A stretch of DNA of 64,000 nt from Paeniglutamicibacter psychrophenolicus (GCF_030812255.1 NZ_JAUSSH010000014.1:1-64000), one strand, 5' to 3'; counted from the stretch's first letter, positions 18,826 to 28,001 are shown. The notes: generated by a model from the letters alone, not told the origin. Numbers and translations: made by a program.

Positions 18826-19935
18826 CTAGACCGGGGTGACGCCCAGTTTCAGGCCCGCCAGGCCGCGTGGGCGGCGGGTGAGGGCCCGTGACATGGCAAC
18901 GATCTGCACCGCTGCCGGCGACTCGGGGTGCGAGAGCACCAGCGGGACCCCCGCGTCGCCCCCGGCCCGCAGCATCGGATCCAGTGCCACCTGCCCCAGC
19001 AGCGGAACCTCGGTGCCCAGAACCAGCTCCAGGCGCTTGGCCAGCTCCGCCCCGCCGCCGGCGCCGAAGACCTCCATGGTGGACCCGTCGGGCAACACCA
19101 GCCAGCTCATGTTCTCGATGACGCCCACGACCTTCTGCCCGGTCTGCACCGCAATGGACCCGGCGCGCTCGGCGACCTGGGCGGCGGCGGCCTGCGGGGT
19201 GGTGACCACCACCAGCTCGGAACCGGGCAAAAGCTGGGAGACGGAGATGGCGATGTCCCCGGTGCCCGGGGGCAAATCCAGCAGCAGCACGTCCAGGTCC
19301 CCGAAGTGCACGTCGGTCAGGAATTGCTCCAGGGCCCGGTGCAGCATCGGCCCGCGCCAAATCACCGGCTTGTTGTCCGGGACGAACATGCCGATGGAGA
19401 TGACCTTCACCCCGTGCGCCACGGGCGGCAGGATCATCTCGTCCACGCGGGTGGGCTTCACCTCCGGGATGCCCAGCAGCCCGGGGATGGAAAAGCCGTG
19501 CACGTCGGCGTCGATGAGCCCGACGCGCAACCCGTCGGCGGCCATCGCACAGGCCAGGTTGGCGGTCAGCGAGGACTTGCCGACACCGCCCTTGCCGCTG
19601 GCGATCCCGATGACCCGGGTGAGCGAGGAGGGGTCGGAGAACGGGACGGCGCGGCTTTTCAGCGACCCGCGCAACTCGGCCCGCTGCGCCGGGCTCATCA
19701 CGCCCAGCTCCAGCTTCACCTCGCTGACCCCGGGCAGGCCCGCCAGGGCGGCGGAAACGTCGGACTCGATGGTGGAGCGCATCGGGCAGCCGGCGATGGT
19801 CAGCAGCACCTTCACGTGTGCGGCGCCATCGGCCAGGACGGCCGATTCGACCATGCCCAGCTCGGTGATGGGACGGCGCAGCTCGGGGTCCTGGACGGTG
19901 GCCAGGGCTTCGAGGAGCCGGGGTTCAAGGCTCAT
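18826..19935 (-). CDS. mrp: Mrp/NBP35-family ATPase, iron-sulfur carrier
   Basis: A 369-residue P-loop ATPase that in studied members carries and hands over Fe-S clusters. Residues 1-95 form a DUF59/MIP18-type domain with the conserved AGCPMR; the deviant Walker A GIASGKGGVGKSS starts near 109; switch DADVHG and DLPPGTGD follow. The CxxC pair normally found after the NMS motif is replaced by LPDGS, as in related actinobacterial proteins, so cluster binding needs other residues. The stop of the upstream DUF1003 gene overlaps its start by 4 nt. Downstream position relative to tatB is also seen in mycobacteria. Confidence 0.92.
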   Translation of the reverse strand: MSLEPRLLEALATVQDPELRRPITELGMVESAVLADGAAHVKVLLTIAGCPMRSTIESDVSAALAGLPGVSEVKLELGVMSPAQRAELRGSLKSRAVPFSDPSSLTRVIGIASGKGGVGKSSLTANLACAMAADGLRVGLIDADVHGFSIPGLLGIPEVKPTRVDEMILPPVAHGVKVISIGMFVPDNKPVIWRGPMLHRALEQFLTDVHFGDLDVLLLDLPPGTGDIAISVSQLLPGSELVVVTTPQAAAAQVAERAGSIAVQTGQKVVGVIENMSWLVLPDGSTMEVFGAGGGAELAKRLELVLGTEVPLLGQVALDPMLRAGGDAGVPLVLSHPESPAAVQIVAMSRALTRRPRGLAGLKLGVTPV

Positions 19936-20555
19936 GGGGTGTCGTTCCTTCGGGTGCGCCGTTCGCGGCGCGGTGCGGGGACCTGGGGGATAAGCCCGGT
20001 GTTGGTGGAGGTGCGGTCGCGGCGCCGCGGGTTCCGGGCGCGCAGGTTCAGTTCCTCGCCGTCGCTGGTTTCCAGCAGGTCCTCCAGGGCCGAGCGCAGC
20101 TCGGAGCGGACGTAGTCGCGGGTCGCGACGTCGCGCAGGGCGATGCGCAGCGCGGCCAGCTCGCGGGTGAGGTACTCGGTGTCGGAAAGGTTGCGCTCGG
20201 CCCGGCCGCGGTCCTCGGACAGCGAGACCCGGTCGCGGTCGTCCTGCCGGTTCTGGGCCAGCAGCAGCAGCGGGGCCGCGTAGGAGGCCTGCAGCGAGAG
20301 CATCAGGGTCAGCGCGGTGAAGCCCAGCGCCGCGGAGTCGAAGCGCCAGCCCTCGGGGGCCAAGGTGTTCCAGATCAGCCAGAACACGCAGAAGATCGTC
20401 ATGTAGAAGAGGAACTGCGGGGTGCCCATGAAGCGTGCGAACTTCTCGGTGCTGGACCCGAACCGGTCGGGGTTCGGGGCGAAGCGCGGGAAGAAGCGGG
20501 CACGCGCGGTCATCGGGGTGTCGAGGCCGGTCGACACCCGCCGGTTTTCAGCCAT
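19932..20555 (-). CDS. DUF1003 membrane protein
   Basis: A 207-residue protein with two membrane helices (about 47-66 and 76-98) in the DUF1003 core (FLFYMTIFCVFWLIWNTLAP, LTLMLSLQASYAAPLLLLAQNRQDDRDR), followed by a charged coiled-coil-prone tail and an arginine-rich end. Function unknown. Its start overlaps the stop of the MgtE_N/CBS gene by 8 nt and its stop overlaps mrp by 4 nt, so the three form one operon. The pairing with an MgtE-like regulator suggests ion or envelope stress, but this is inference. Confidence 0.85.
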   Translation of the reverse strand: MAENRRVSTGLDTPMTARARFFPRFAPNPDRFGSSTEKFARFMGTPQFLFYMTIFCVFWLIWNTLAPEGWRFDSAALGFTALTLMLSLQASYAAPLLLLAQNRQDDRDRVSLSEDRGRAERNLSDTEYLTRELAALRIALRDVATRDYVRSELRSALEDLLETSDGEELNLRARNPRRRDRTSTNTGLIPQVPAPRRERRTRRNDTP

Positions 20556-21885
20556 GGGGCCCTCCGTTCACTGGTGGTTTCGGGGTTCCGGACACCTCGG
20601 TGTCCGGGACATGCGCGGCGGCGCCGTCGGAGTGGTCGTCGTGGGTGCGCCAGTCGTCGGGCAGCAGGTGGTCCAGCACGTCGTCGACGGTCACCGCGCC
20701 GACCAGCCGGCCGTCGTCGTTCACCACGGCCAGCGAGGTCAGGTTGTAGCTGGCCAGGGTGCGGGCGACCTCGGCGACCTGCGCCAGGTCGTCGATGGGC
20801 TCGACGTCGGAGTCCAGGATGTTGCCCAGGGATTCCGGCGGCGGGGTGCGCAGCAGCGCCTGGATGTGCACCGCCCCCAGGTAGCGCCCGGTGGGGGTCT
20901 CCAGCGGGGGACGGGTGACGAACACGGTGGAGGCCAGCGCGGGGCTCAGCTCCTCGCGGCGGACCGCCGCCAAGGCCTCGGCGACGGTGGCCTCGGGGGA
21001 GAGGATCACCGGGACCGGGGTCATCATCGACCCGGCGGTGCCCTCGGCGTATTCGAGCAGGCGGCGCACGTCGCGCGCGTCCTCCGGCTCCATCAGCTCC
21101 AGCAGCGCGTGCTTGGTGTCCTCGGAGAGCTCGGAGAGCAGGTCGGCGGCGTCGTCGGGATCCATTTCCTCCAGCACGTCCGCGGCGCGCTCCATGTCCA
21201 GGGCGGAGATGATCTGCACCTGCTCATTGTCGGGCATCTCCTGCAGCACGTCGGCCAGGCGTTCGTCCTGCAGCTCGGAGGCGACCTCGACGCGGCGCTT
21301 GATGTTCATCTCGTGCAGCGCGTCGGCGAAGTCGGCGGGCTTCATCTCGTCATGGGCGGCGACGTAGGTGCTGGCGGCCTGCGGCTCGTGCAGCGCGGTG
21401 TGCATGATCGCGTCCCAGGGCACCAGCAGCCGTTCCCCGCGCGCCCGGCGCAGCCCCAGCAGCCCGGAGGCCGGGTCGCCGCGGCGGACGTAGTAGTCGG
21501 AGATGATCCAGTCCCCGTTGCGTTCGCGGGCCAGCCCGATGTCCTCGACCACGGCGTTGCCGCTGCCGTCCTCGAAGACCACGCGCCGGTCGAAGAGCTC
21601 GGCGGCGACCAGGATCTCCGCGCCGCGCTGGACGAAGCGGCGCATGTTCACCAGGCCGGTGCAGATGATCTGCCCGGACTCCATGGCCTGGATGCGGGTC
21701 ATCGGCACGAAGACCCGGCGCTTTCCGGGCACCTCGACGACCACGCCGACGCATTGGGCGGGCTTGGTGGCCAGGCGCGAGATGACCACGACATCGCGCA
21801 GCCGTCCCAGGCGGTCGCCCAGGGGGTCAAAGACGTCAAGGCCCAGCAGGCGTGCGATGAAGACCTTCGTAGAATTGCTGCTCAC
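20548..21885 (-). CDS. Soluble PRC-barrel/MgtE_N/CBS protein
   Basis: A 445-residue protein built like the cytoplasmic part of the magnesium channel MgtE but without any membrane helix. Residues ~1-150 resemble two PRC-barrel units (VFIARLLGLDVFDPLGDRLGRLRDVVVI and a second one after ~95); ~190-290 are the MgtE N-domain helices (DFADALHEMNIKRRVEVASEL, DDAADLLSELSEDTKHALLELM); ~290-425 are a CBS pair (MMTPVPVILSPEATV, NLTSLAVVNDDGRLVGAVTVDDVLDHL). GTG 21885 is chosen because it follows TAGCCT by 7 nt. It heads an operon with the DUF1003 gene and mrp. It is often annotated as magnesium transporter, which the sequence does not support. Confidence 0.86.
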   Translation of the reverse strand: MSSNSTKVFIARLLGLDVFDPLGDRLGRLRDVVVISRLATKPAQCVGVVVEVPGKRRVFVPMTRIQAMESGQIICTGLVNMRRFVQRGAEILVAAELFDRRVVFEDGSGNAVVEDIGLARERNGDWIISDYYVRRGDPASGLLGLRRARGERLLVPWDAIMHTALHEPQAASTYVAAHDEMKPADFADALHEMNIKRRVEVASELQDERLADVLQEMPDNEQVQIISALDMERAADVLEEMDPDDAADLLSELSEDTKHALLELMEPEDARDVRRLLEYAEGTAGSMMTPVPVILSPEATVAEALAAVRREELSPALASTVFVTRPPLETPTGRYLGAVHIQALLRTPPPESLGNILDSDVEPIDDLAQVAEVARTLASYNLTSLAVVNDDGRLVGAVTVDDVLDHLLPDDWRTHDDHSDGAAAHVPDTEVSGTPKPPVNGGPHG

Positions 21886-21892
21886 GCTCTCT

Positions 21893-21898
21893 AGGCTA
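21893..21898 (-). promoter_or_regulatory. -10 box of the MgtE_N/CBS operon (leaderless)
   Basis: TAGCCT on the minus strand, 7 nt before the GTG at 21885. Confidence 0.5.
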
Positions 21899-22035
21899 CT
21901 GCCTGCGCCGCACCCGGACCCGGTTTGGCCGATGTGTTGAGCGCGACGCCGCCCAACCCCGCGGCGGACCGCCCGTGCTTTCACCTTCAGCGATCAAGCC
22001 CGGTCTTCTGCCCGTGCAACGTGCACAATGGATAT

Positions 22036-22872
22036 ATGTCTTCCCCACTTGGTGCGTCCCCGTCCAACCCGAACTCGCTCGGCCTGCCGCGCGGCGAGCT
22101 TTTGGGGCGCTACAACACGTACCTGGATGCCCAGAAAGTGGTGGACTACCTGGCCGACAACAACTTCCCGGTCGCGAACCTCACGATCGTGGGCAACGAC
22201 CTCAAATCCGTGGAGCGGGTCACCGCCAAGCTCAGCTACCCGAAGGTGGCCGCCGCGGGTGCGGCGCAGGGCGCGATGTTCGGCGTGTTCGTCGGCCTGG
22301 TGCTGACCATCTTCAGCCCGGGCTCCAACGCGCTGGCGCAGATCCTGTCGTCGGTGGGCATCGGCATGGCCATCTGGATGCTGGTCGGCGTGGTGAGCTA
22401 CTCGTTCAGGCGCGGCAAGCGCGACTTCGCCTCGCAGTCCCAGGTGCTGGCCACCAGCTACGACGTGGTGGTCTCGTTCTCCCATGCGCATGCTGCACGC
22501 GCGATGGCCGCCAAGCTGCCAATGAGCCGCACGGCCGCGGACGCCGGGGTCGGCGCCAACCACGGCCCGCACCAGCACCAGCCTCCGGCGCAGACCCAGG
22601 CACCCGCCCAGCCCGAGGCACCCACGGTGCCGTCCGCCCCGTCGACGGGCAGCTACTCGGACCTGCCCGACGGGCGCCCCCAGTTCGGCATCCGGATCCA
22701 GGACAACCCCCCTGTCGTTGTTCCCGCACCCGAGCCCGCACCCGAGCCGGCCGCAGGGCCGGAAACGAAGCCCGAAGCCGACGCACCCGCTGAGGGCGAT
22801 GCACCGGCGCCGAACGGATCGGGCCCGGAGTCGCACAAGCAGAACCAGGCGGAACACGGCAAGCATTCCTAG
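22036..22872 (+). CDS. General stress protein (YflT-like domain)
   Basis: A 278-residue protein. Residues ~20-160 form the domain seen in YflT-type heat-induced proteins (RYNTYLDAQKVVDYLADNNFPVANLTIVGNDLKSVERV), which contains two hydrophobic helices (about 78-98 and 105-128) in a glycine-rich loop. The C-terminal 110 residues are low complexity, rich in proline, alanine, glutamate and glutamine. The ATG at 22036 has no ribosome site but a weak CACAAT box ends 6 nt before it. Divergent from the MgtE_N/CBS operon. Molecular role unknown. Confidence 0.8.
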   Translation: MSSPLGASPSNPNSLGLPRGELLGRYNTYLDAQKVVDYLADNNFPVANLTIVGNDLKSVERVTAKLSYPKVAAAGAAQGAMFGVFVGLVLTIFSPGSNALAQILSSVGIGMAIWMLVGVVSYSFRRGKRDFASQSQVLATSYDVVVSFSHAHAARAMAAKLPMSRTAADAGVGANHGPHQHQPPAQTQAPAQPEAPTVPSAPSTGSYSDLPDGRPQFGIRIQDNPPVVVPAPEPAPEPAAGPETKPEADAPAEGDAPAPNGSGPESHKQNQAEHGKHS

Positions 22873-22958
22873 ACCGGGCGGGCGCAGACCCGGCCAAAAC
22901 GGTACGCGAACCGGAGGGAAGCAAGGCCACAGGCGGCCCGGGCCACAACGTGAAACAA

Positions 22959-23000
22959 CAACGGCGGTCCTCCACCCGAAAGGGTGGGGGACCGCCGTTG
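22959..23000. terminator. Bidirectional terminator with GNRA loop
   Basis: 19-nt arms 22959-22977 and 22982-23000 pair with a single G-U around a GAAA tetraloop, between convergent genes. Confidence 0.88.
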
Positions 23001-23036
23001 CCATGCCCGGGGTCATCCGCCGGGCCGCAGCCGGAT

Positions 23037-24587
23037 CTAGCCCTTGCGGACCTGCGCCATCCAGGCCTCGACGTCGGCCGGGGTGCGGGGAAGCGCCGCG
23101 GAGAGGTTCACGCATCCGTCGGCCGTGACCAGCACGTCGTCCTCGATGCGCACGCCGATGCCGCGGTATTCCGCCGGCACGGCAAGGTCCTCGTTCTTGA
23201 AGTACAGGCCCGGCTCGATGGTGAAGACCATGCCCTCCTCCAGGATCCCGTCCAGGTACAGCTCGGCCTTGGCCTGCGCGCAATCGTGCACGTCCAGGCC
23301 CAGGTGGTGGCTGGTGCCGTGCGGCATCCAGCGGCGGTGCTGCTGGCCCTCGGGGGACAGCGCCTCTTCCAGCGACACCGGCAGCAGGCCCCAGGCGTCG
23401 AGGTTCTGCGCCAGCACCGTGACGGCGGTGGTGTGCAGGTCGCGGAACCTGGTGCCGGGCTTGGCGACTGCGAAGGCGGCATCCGCCGCGTCGAGCACCG
23501 CCTGGTAGATCTTGCGCTGCACTTCCGTGTAGCTGCCGTTGACCGGCAGGGTGCGGGTGACGTCGGCCGTGTACAGCGACTCGGCCTCCACACCGGCGTC
23601 CAGCAGCAGCAGGTCACCGTCGTTGACGGTGCCGTTGTTGTTGATCCAGTGCAGCACCGTGGCGTTGTTGCCCGAGGCGGCGATGGTGTCGTAACCCAGG
23701 TCGTTGCCCTCTTCGCGGGCACGGGCGAAGAAGGCGCCCTCGACCACGCGCTCGCCGCGTTCGTGGGTCATGGCACGGTCCAGTGACCTGACCACGTCGT
23801 GGAAGCCGTTGATGGTGGCGGCCACCGACTTCTTCATCTCGCCGATTTCCCAGGCGTCCTTGACCAGGCGGATCTCGCTCAAGGCCTCGGTGAGCTCCCC
23901 GTCCAGTGCATCGGAGGCTTCCAGGTCCACGCCGGTGTTGATGCGGGAGGTATCGACCAGGGCGTCGCAGTTCAAATCGACATCGCGCAGCAGGCGGATG
24001 CGCATGCCGCCGAATTCCACCACGCCGGCATCGGTGGTGATGGCGAACTCCAGGCCGGTGAGGTCTGCGGTGGGCAGGCCCAAGCGGGCCTGCAGCAGGG
24101 CCAGGGTCGGGCGCGGGCCGATCCAGAATTCGCCGCTGCGGGCGCTGGAGTAGAACTCCTCGGAATCGCGTCCGGCCATCGGTGCGAAGTAGAGCGTGGA
24201 AACGTGGTTCGAACCGTTGTCGCCGGAACCCTCGGCGGCCGGCTCCATGACCAGCACCGCGTCGGGCTCGTGGTCAAGGCCCAGGCCGGTCAGGTGGGCG
24301 AAGCCCGAGTGCGGGCGGAAGCGGTAGTCGGTGTCGTTGGAGCGGACCTTGTGCGGTCCGGCCGGAATGACCAGGCGCTCGCCCGGGAAGCGGGCGGAAA
24401 TCGCGGCGCGGCGCTTGGCCGCATACGGTGCCACTTCGTCCTGGCCGGGAAGTTCGGCGGTGTCGGGAGCCCAAGAGGACGCCATGAATGCCTTGAAAGC
24501 CTCGGAGTTGGGGCGCTGGGAACGGTTGTTCACGCGCTCTTCGAGGGGCTGGTCGCTGCCGGTGGTGGTGGTTGCATCAGTGCTCAT
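23037..24587 (-). CDS. pepP: Xaa-Pro aminopeptidase (aminopeptidase P)
   Basis: A 516-residue M24-family metallopeptidase removing N-terminal residues next to proline. It has the AMP N-terminal domain (about 50-210) and the pita-bread catalytic domain with the ligands visible in order: LLLLDAGVE (Asp), YTADVTRTLP (Asp), GTSHHLGLDVHD (His), FTIEPGLYF (Glu) and GIGVRIEDDV (Glu). The ~50-residue N-terminal extension is typical for Arthrobacter homologues. Stands alone; divergent from the PHP gene, with 220 bp between the starts. Confidence 0.92.
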   Translation of the reverse strand: MSTDATTTTGSDQPLEERVNNRSQRPNSEAFKAFMASSWAPDTAELPGQDEVAPYAAKRRAAISARFPGERLVIPAGPHKVRSNDTDYRFRPHSGFAHLTGLGLDHEPDAVLVMEPAAEGSGDNGSNHVSTLYFAPMAGRDSEEFYSSARSGEFWIGPRPTLALLQARLGLPTADLTGLEFAITTDAGVVEFGGMRIRLLRDVDLNCDALVDTSRINTGVDLEASDALDGELTEALSEIRLVKDAWEIGEMKKSVAATINGFHDVVRSLDRAMTHERGERVVEGAFFARAREEGNDLGYDTIAASGNNATVLHWINNNGTVNDGDLLLLDAGVEAESLYTADVTRTLPVNGSYTEVQRKIYQAVLDAADAAFAVAKPGTRFRDLHTTAVTVLAQNLDAWGLLPVSLEEALSPEGQQHRRWMPHGTSHHLGLDVHDCAQAKAELYLDGILEEGMVFTIEPGLYFKNEDLAVPAEYRGIGVRIEDDVLVTADGCVNLSAALPRTPADVEAWMAQVRKG

Positions 24588-24794
24588 TGACCAATCGTCT
24601 CAAAGCCCGGGCGCATACGCCAAGGCGCCCGGCACTGTGCGTGGTGCTGGAGCCGGCGCGGCCCCTGCGATCGGCCCGATCAGGCACCTGCCAACCGTCC
24701 GTCGATGTCGCGGTATCGCCCCTCGGCGGTTCCGGTGGTGTTCGTCCCGGGAAGAACACCGGGGGACCGCGTCCGTTGCCGGGCAGGGAGGGGA

Positions 24795-24800
24795 TACCCT
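24795..24800 (+). promoter_or_regulatory. -10 box of PHP gene (leaderless)
   Basis: TACCCT, 7 nt before the ATG at 24808. Confidence 0.5.
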
Positions 24801-24807
24801 GAGAGCT

Positions 24808-25668
24808 ATGCGGATCGACCTTCATGCCCACTCACACGTTTCCGACGGGACGGAGCCTCCCGCCGATTTGGTTGCTTCGGCCAAGCTGGCCGGACTTGAC
24901 GTGGTTGCCTTGACCGACCACGACCAGACCGCCGGGTGGCAGGCGGCCGGTGAAGCCGCGCTCGCGCTTGGCATCGGGCTGGTCCCGGGGATGGAGATCT
25001 CCTGCAAGACGGAGCTCGGCATCAGCGTTCATTTGCTTTCCTACCTCCACGATCCTTTGCATCCGGGGCTGATTGAGGAAATCGACAAGGCCCGCGACGC
25101 CCGCATCACCCGTGCCCGTCGCATGGTGGAGCTGCTGGCGGAGGACTATCCGGTGGACTGGGACATGATTTCCCGCCACACGGCCCCCGGCGCAACCATC
25201 GGTCGACCACACATTGCCGACGCGCTGGTGACCGCAGGGGTCGTCAGGACACGCACCGAGGCCTTCGCCCAGGTGCTGACCGCGCGTTCGCGCTACTACG
25301 TGGGGCATTACGCCATGGATCCGGTGACCGCCGTCAAACTCGTGCGCGAGGCGGGGGGAGTGCCCGTATTTGCGCACCCCGTTGCATCCGCCCGGGGCAG
25401 GGTGGTTGGCGCGGAAACATTCGAACAAATGATTGAGGCTGGTCTGCTGGGCCTGGAAATCAACCACCGTGACAACCCGGAAGAAGGCCGGGGGTATTTG
25501 CGTGCCATCGCCGCCGAACACGACTTGATCGTTACAGGGTCATCCGATTACCACGGCACCGGCAAGCCGAACATGCTTGGTGAAAACACCACCACCGTCG
25601 AGATGCTCCAGAGGATTCTCGAAGCAGGTACCGGCACAGCCCCGGTGGGCATGCCCGACCTGACCTGA
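24808..25668 (+). CDS. PHP-domain phosphoesterase (YciV/RNase AM-like)
   Basis: A 286-residue metal-dependent phosphoesterase. PHP motifs are in place: MRIDLHAHSHVSDG (HxH, residues 5-9), ALTDHDQTAG (Asp-His), an inner glutamate in VPGMEIS, FAHPVAS (His) and GSSDYHGTG (Asp-His). Characterised relatives (Escherichia coli YciV/RNase AM) act on 3',5'-nucleoside bisphosphates and RNA 5' ends; that function here is inferred. A longer frame upstream is not supported. Closed by a textbook terminator. Confidence 0.88.
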   Translation: MRIDLHAHSHVSDGTEPPADLVASAKLAGLDVVALTDHDQTAGWQAAGEAALALGIGLVPGMEISCKTELGISVHLLSYLHDPLHPGLIEEIDKARDARITRARRMVELLAEDYPVDWDMISRHTAPGATIGRPHIADALVTAGVVRTRTEAFAQVLTARSRYYVGHYAMDPVTAVKLVREAGGVPVFAHPVASARGRVVGAETFEQMIEAGLLGLEINHRDNPEEGRGYLRAIAAEHDLIVTGSSDYHGTGKPNMLGENTTTVEMLQRILEAGTGTAPVGMPDLT

Positions 25669-25688
25669 ACAGCTGCTTCGGAACACCT

Positions 25689-25722
25689 CCGCTGCCCGTC
25701 CCGAACGGGCAGCGGTTTTTTT
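25689..25722 (+). terminator. PHP gene terminator
   Basis: 11-bp perfect stem (25689-25699 with 25705-25715), 5-nt loop, then seven T residues. Confidence 0.95.
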
Positions 25723-26276
25723 GGTGCAATTCCCGACTCGGCACTGTGCGCTGCATGGCTCATTGTCCGGTGCATTCTGCATGGTCTTGACGAGCCAAGT
25801 TCGCCGTCATGGATAGGCGGTGAGAATATCAATACCCAACGAAATAACAAGTTGGAAAATTGTGTATCTTTCTAAATTCCATTGCTGGTTGTGGGCGCAT
25901 CAGCGGGGGGAGTGGCGGGCCGTTCCCAGCTACAGTTGCCCCGTATCATGACCTACTCCGTGAGCGACCTCATCGCATTCCTGCTACTATCATTTTGGTT
26001 GCTTCGTTGAATGAAATATTTTTGTTGAGCTTTGTTCCAAGGTTTCACGAAGCAGCTCACAACCACGACGGCATGAATTTCGCCGTCATATTGGACATGG
26101 AACGGCGTCGCGTTGGTGAGGATAACCTCCCGCGACCAATAGCCGAAGTCCAATAGTCCGGCGTGATGCCCGGGTGGTTTGGCGCGCTCCGAATGCGTCC
26201 ACGCCGGATGCTTTGTCGATTTCGTGTACGCGAAGTCGATCTCAATTGTGCCCTTTGTTGGCCAGCGCGCAAGTAA
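25723..26276. other. AT-richer intergenic region without a convincing gene
   Basis: Clearly lower GC than the flanks. Short open frames exist on both strands (the longest 98 codons) but lack ribosome sites and coding character. A 7-bp inverted pair, GCTTCGT at 26001-26007 and ACGAAGC at 26047-26053, is visible. A long leader, small RNA or decayed gene cannot be excluded. Confidence 0.5.
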
Positions 26277-26302
26277 TAGGAATTATTCCGGCGGAATTCC
26301 TA
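26277..26302. promoter_or_regulatory. Perfect 8-bp inverted repeat upstream of symporter
   Basis: TAGGAATT (26277-26284) and AATTCCTA (26295-26302) are separated by 10 bp and lie directly before TATGAT and the ribosome site AGAGGA. Position and symmetry suggest an operator. Confidence 0.5.
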
Positions 26303-26318
26303 TGATGAGAGGACAGAA

Positions 26319-28001
26319 ATGGATCTCCAAAACGGAGAATATCAACTTCTCGCGGGATCGGTTGTCCTGGGGTTGTTGGTGCTTTTTTACGGAGGCACAT
26401 TCGTGATGACTCTGTTTATTGGCAAAAAGAAAGAAAATGCCGATGGTTATATGACTGCCGGCAATAAAATTGGATTCGGTGTCTCGGCGGCAAGTATGAC
26501 TGCGACGTGGATATGGGCTGCGTCGATGTACGCCTCGGCTACGTCTGGCTACACCTATGGCATTTCCGGGCCGATTCACTATGGCCTTTGGGGGGCCTTG
26601 ATGATTCTATTCATCTACCCCTTTGGCCGTAGGATCCGTGCGGTTGCGCCAAAGGCACACACCCTGGCCGAGGTCATGTATGCCCGTCACGGACGGTCCA
26701 GCCAGCTCATGCTTGCAGGCTCCAACATCCTGGGCAGCGTCATCTCCCTGACGTCGAATTTCATCGCTGGCGGCGCGCTGATTGCGCTGCTCTCGCCTTT
26801 CAGCTTCCGCCAAGGAATCATCGCGGTTGCCGCTGGCATCTTGCTCTACACGCTATGGTCCGGATTCCGTGCCTCGGTGTTGACCGACTTCGCGCAAGTG
26901 GTGGCGATGCTCGGTGCCGTGGTCATCATCATTCCGGTGGTGTTCTTTGCCGCTGGAGGACCCGGACTCTTTGAAACCGGCGCCTCAAACCTGACGGTGC
27001 AGCAGGCGAACTTCTTCTCGTCCGAGGCCTTCCTGAACCAGGGTGCCCCGTACATTGCAGCCGTTCTGGCCTATGCCATCGGCAACCAGACCATTGCCCA
27101 GCGGCTCTTTGCCGTGCGTGAAGACCTCATCAAGCCGACCTTCATTACGGCGACCATTGGCTACGGCGCCACGGTGATCGGATTCGGCATGCTCGGCGTC
27201 ATCGCCCTGTATGCGGGCATCACCCCGATGGACGGCGACACGAACAACCTGATCCCGCAGATGGCCGTCACTTATCTCGGCCCGGTCCTGCTCTGCGTCT
27301 TCTTCATCATGATCCTTGGGTCGTTGTCGTCCACAGCCGATTCTGACTTGGCAGCGCTCTCATCCATCGCCATGACGGACCTCTACGGCCAGACGGTTGG
27401 CAAGAAGAACGTCAAGCCGAAAACCATGTTGCTGGTTGGACGCATCACCATGATCCTTGCCACCGCTGCGGGTCTCTTCTTCGCCAGTGGCCAAATGAAC
27501 ATCCTGGACCTGTTGGTCTTTGTAGGCGCTCTATGGGGAGCGTTGGTCTTCCCTGTCATCGCAAGCTTCTACTGGAAGAAGGTCACCAACAAGGCCTTCA
27601 CCATCTCGACCCTGGTGGCGCTGGCGTTGTTCTTGCCGGTGCGCTTCGAATGGATCTCGATGTCGGGATTCACCGGTTACGCGGTGGACGTTCTCGGTAT
27701 TGTCGGTGTCGGCGTCGTCCTTGGTCTGATGACCTTTGGCTTCTTTGGGTTGAAGGTAGCCCGCATTGTGGGAATTGTGGCCGTTGTCGTCGCGGCGCCG
27801 TTCGCCATGGGTGCACTGCACGAGTATTCAGTGCTCAGCGGATCGCTGGTGGCCTATGCAGTTTCGACCGTCATTTGCTACGCGATGTCGGTGCGTTCGA
27901 AGCAGAACTTCGACTTCAGCACGATCAAGGATCGCGTTGGTGACTTCGACCCCATCGAGACGATCAAGCGCGACACCGACCCCGTAGCCACTAGCAAGTA
28001 G
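26319..28001 (+). CDS. Sodium:solute symporter (SSS family)
   Basis: A 560-residue transporter with about 13-15 membrane helices. The SSS core is recognised from the N-terminal GYMTAGNKIGFGVSAASMTATWIWAA, ARHGRSSQLM, and the region ILGSLSSTADSDLAALSSIAMTDLYG, which carries the conserved sodium-site serines. The sequence is nearest in my memory to the urea/polyamine (DUR3-like) branch, but the substrate cannot be assigned. AGAGGA five bases upstream fixes the ATG. It is followed 23 nt later by a 43-residue membrane protein, a pairing seen with other transporters. GC content and codon use differ from neighbouring regions. Confidence 0.88.
   Translation: MDLQNGEYQLLAGSVVLGLLVLFYGGTFVMTLFIGKKKENADGYMTAGNKIGFGVSAASMTATWIWAASMYASATSGYTYGISGPIHYGLWGALMILFIYPFGRRIRAVAPKAHTLAEVMYARHGRSSQLMLAGSNILGSVISLTSNFIAGGALIALLSPFSFRQGIIAVAAGILLYTLWSGFRASVLTDFAQVVAMLGAVVIIIPVVFFAAGGPGLFETGASNLTVQQANFFSSEAFLNQGAPYIAAVLAYAIGNQTIAQRLFAVREDLIKPTFITATIGYGATVIGFGMLGVIALYAGITPMDGDTNNLIPQMAVTYLGPVLLCVFFIMILGSLSSTADSDLAALSSIAMTDLYGQTVGKKNVKPKTMLLVGRITMILATAAGLFFASGQMNILDLLVFVGALWGALVFPVIASFYWKKVTNKAFTISTLVALALFLPVRFEWISMSGFTGYAVDVLGIVGVGVVLGLMTFGFFGLKVARIVGIVAVVVAAPFAMGALHEYSVLSGSLVAYAVSTVICYAMSVRSKQNFDFSTIKDRVGDFDPIETIKRDTDPVATSK

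Noticed and set aside
20548-21984. Magnesium transporter annotation and a 478-residue start for the MgtE-like gene
   Set aside because: There are no membrane helices, and the first 33 codons lie upstream of the likely -10 box, so the shorter 445-residue soluble protein is preferred.
25860-26156. A 98-codon frame in the intergenic region before the symporter
   Set aside because: No ribosome site, no domain and poor coding character; more likely chance in AT-richer DNA.
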